Source: Plectrocnemia conspersa (taxonomy: Eukaryota > Arthropoda > Insecta > Trichoptera > Polycentropodidae). Taken from it: DNA of 64,000 nt. This document shows positions 63,130-64,000 of this stretch, one piece after another. Location: assembly GCA_009617715.1 (NCBI GenBank), contig VTFK01000097.1:905283-969282 (forward strand). Reading direction: 5' to 3'. Under the pieces are notes generated by a model. It made no database searches, was not told the origin of the DNA, and saw only the letters and a program-made list of their open reading frames with translations. How positions within the stretch are numbered: the first letter of the stretch is position 1; every line of letters begins with the position of its first letter. The translations under genes were made by a program, and so were the position numbers.

Positions 63130-64000
63130 ATTCAGGATCTAAAACAAATATTTAAGGCAAATATTTTCAATTTTAATATTCGTTTATAAATCTAAAACAC
63201 GTAAAAAATACCTAAAAAACTATCAATATTTTGTCTTAATAAAAAAAATATTTAGCTTATGGTACAGATTTAGGGTCACTAAATCAGTTATTTTTGACCT
63301 TAAACATGTGTAAAAGACCTTCAATAGTACTCAAAATTATTATTACCGGCTTTTGATGGTCGTTTATAGGTCTAAAATACGTTAAAGGACCGCAACAAAT
63401 CAACAATATTTTTACTATTAAATAAAATATTCAGCAAATTTTAAATATATTTAAAGTCACAAAATACGTTATATAGGGTCTAAAACACGTTTTATTGTTC
63501 TTGCATTATATTAATATTTGATCTACAAACTAATATTTGCAGCTTTTTTTTTGTCGTAATAGGGTCTTAAATACGTACAAAAATTCTCCAAAAATTTTGT
63601 CGATATCTAAGGTCAAAAATTACGTTTTTACGGTCTTTAACAATTATTAAATACCTTGAATATAATCACTTCTTGTACTAGAAATTAATATTTAGGGTTT
63701 TATGGTCGTTTATAAATCTAAAGCACGTGAAGAAGAGCTCAAAAACTAGCAATAATTAGTCTTATTAAAAAAAAAATATTTATCTTATCGTACAGATTTA
63801 GGGTGATAAAATTCATTATTTCAGAACTTTAACACTTGTAAAAGACCTTCAGTAGTAATAAAAAAAATATTAACAGCTTGAAATAGTCGTTTTAAGGTCT
63901 AAAACACGTAAAAAGGACCCCAAGAAATCAATAATAATTTTACTATGAAATAAAATATACAGCTAATATTTAATATTTAAGGTCACAAAATACGTTATAT
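63130..64000. repeat. Satellite-like tandem array, period about 526 bp, continuing past the window
   Basis: 63180 onward (CGTTTATAAATCTAAAACAC) recurs at 63707, and GTCACAAAATACGTTATAT ending near 63475 recurs at the window end, giving a period of about 525-527 bp. Long stretches between agree with substitutions (for example CAGATTTAGGGT and GTAAAAGACCTTCA). Inside each unit a short motif like GGTCTAAAAYACGTNAAA recurs at irregular spacing of about 85-190 bp (63190, 63377, 63476, 63561, 63714, 63894), so the long unit is a higher-order repeat of diverged submonomers. Confidence 0.8.

Noticed and set aside
62900..64000. CRISPR-like array
   Set aside because: Repeat spacing is irregular, units are hundreds of bases and diverged, and the context is eukaryotic; it fits a satellite.

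Overview
This is an AT-rich nuclear segment from an insect, most likely a moth or butterfly (Lepidoptera). The evidence is small introns with GT/AG borders, insect-type orthologues of blue cheese and Tango1, an insect-type UDP-glycosyltransferase, a secreted protein with a beta-glucan-recognition-like (CBM39-like) first exon, and mariner, hAT, Harbinger-MITE, LINE and tRNA-SINE debris. The order is inferred from protein character. I could not search a database.

Left end (1-18 kb) is gene-dense. The 3' end of blue cheese/WDFY3 (plus strand, last four exons, FYVE domain) faces a complete 12-exon Tango1/MIA3 gene (minus strand). Candidate poly(A) signals of the two genes lie only about 30 bp apart. 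All 12 Tango1 exons join in phase to 1,484 codons plus stop, from signal peptide to proline-rich tail. Next comes a complete four-exon UDP-glycosyltransferase (minus strand, 516 codons plus stop). Blue cheese is an autophagy adaptor, Tango1 an ER-exit receptor for bulky cargo, and the UGT an ER-lumen conjugating enzyme. They are neighbours, with no sign that they form one pathway.

Middle (18-59 kb) is a gene desert. It is very AT-rich, with repeated GC-richer islands of 150-700 bp that have no convincing coding structure. Two islands, near 33.0 kb and 38.5 kb, hold the same roughly 200 bp sequence in opposite orientation (about 88% identical over an ungapped 121 bp core by hand count). That is the most striking unexplained structure here. 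The desert also contains one gene, a CBM39-like exon spliced to a coiled-coil exon (41.4-43.6 kb, 3' end unresolved). Repeats in it include an internally deleted mariner, two LINE reverse-transcriptase relics, hAT relics and two tRNA-derived SINE copies.

Right end (59-64 kb) has a Ser/Gln-rich minus-strand gene interrupted by one in-frame TGA, one more GC island, and the start of a satellite-like tandem array (period about 526 bp, nested TCTAAAAYACGT-type submotifs) that runs off the window.
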